This document shows positions 63,942-64,000 of a stretch of DNA of 64,000 nt, in pieces. The translations under genes and the position numbers were made by a program. Below the pieces are notes generated by a model, which did not search any database, was not told where the DNA came from, and worked only from the letters and a program-made list of their open reading frames with translations. Origin of the DNA: Gammaproteobacteria bacterium (GTDB lineage: Bacteria > Pseudomonadota > Gammaproteobacteria > AKS1); the NCBI GenBank assembly GCA_027006175.1, contig JALTKS010000079.1, positions 1-64,000 on the forward strand. Direction: 5' to 3'. How positions within the stretch are numbered: the first letter of the stretch is position 1; every line of letters begins with the position of its first letter.

Positions 63942-64000
63942 AGTCGCGTAGCTCAGTTGGTTAGAGCACCACCTTGACATGGTGGGGGTCGGTGGTTCGA
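63942..64000 (+). tRNA. tRNA-Val (GAC), 3' part outside window
   Basis: The first part of a tRNA is visible: the D arm GCTCAGTTGGTTAGAGC and an anticodon arm with CCACC and GGTGG around TTGACAT (anticodon GAC). The T arm starts with GGTGGTTCGA. The window ends inside the T loop. The acceptor start at 63942 is deduced from the spacing before the conserved TA. Confidence 0.9.

Noticed and set aside
1-64000. CRISPR array or prophage
   Set aside because: No regularly spaced direct repeats, cas genes, integrase or phage structural genes were seen.

Overview
The window is a chromosomal segment of a Gammaproteobacterium. The flanking genes (uvrB, an aspC-type aminotransferase, a fimT-type pseudopilin, cti, tRNA-Asn) and the Pseudomonas-like wbpV-wbpL-wbpM module support this. 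A closer placement, for example near marine groups such as Methylophaga or Cycloclasticus, is only a guess. About 52 kb is one long plus-strand surface-polysaccharide (O-antigen or capsule) locus with many 1-26 nt overlaps and many GTG or TTG starts. It is visibly AT-rich up to about 49 kb and more balanced afterwards.

Layout. (1) 3-10054: end of a glycosyltransferase, then a legionaminic acid set (legB, legC, legG, a WbpG/PseA-type amidotransferase with HisF- and HisH-like partners, legI, a NeuD-type acetyltransferase, a PtmE-like nucleotidyltransferase, legF). It predicts a CMP-legionaminic acid, probably with an acetamidino group. (2) 10061-17195: three unassigned GT-B-like proteins, a methyltransferase-like protein, a formyltransferase pseudogene and a polysaccharide deacetylase. 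(3) 17258-20929: a 2-aminoethylphosphonate pathway (PEP mutase, a cytidylyltransferase-transaminase fusion, phosphonopyruvate decarboxylase). (4) 20931-23893: neuC-neuA-neuB, a second nonulosonic acid pathway of sialic acid type. (5) 23893-34697: glycosyltransferases, three asparagine-synthase-like proteins, a YdcF-like protein and a methyltransferase. (6) 34676-37096: an 806-residue protein that reads as a Wzx flippase fused to a Wzy-like polymerase or ligase. (7) 37096-43219: wbuB and an fnlB/fnlA/fnlC-like L-FucNAc set, split by a tandem pair of membrane-anchored transglutaminase-like genes. (8) 43230-52307: a second polymerase candidate, wbpV, wbpL, two nucleotide-sugar dehydrogenases, UDP-GlcA 4-epimerase and wbpM.

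The locus ends at tRNA-Asn with a strong terminator. Next come fimT and aspC on the minus strand and uvrB on the plus strand. An 85-bp inverted-repeat element then precedes gmd-fcl-manC (GDP-mannose to GDP-L-fucose). The window closes with cti, two secreted minus-strand proteins (one a matrixin-like protease with a VPxPA sorting tail) and the start of a tRNA-Val.

Taken together, the genes predict a lipid-linked glycan started by WbpL with QuiNAc or FucNAc. It would carry L-FucNAc-type sugar, uronic acids that may be amidated, up to two nonulosonic acids and aminoethylphosphonate. The most unusual points are the rewired phosphonate-activation domains, the flippase-polymerase fusion, the transglutaminase-like pair and the formyltransferase lesions at an A10 tract.
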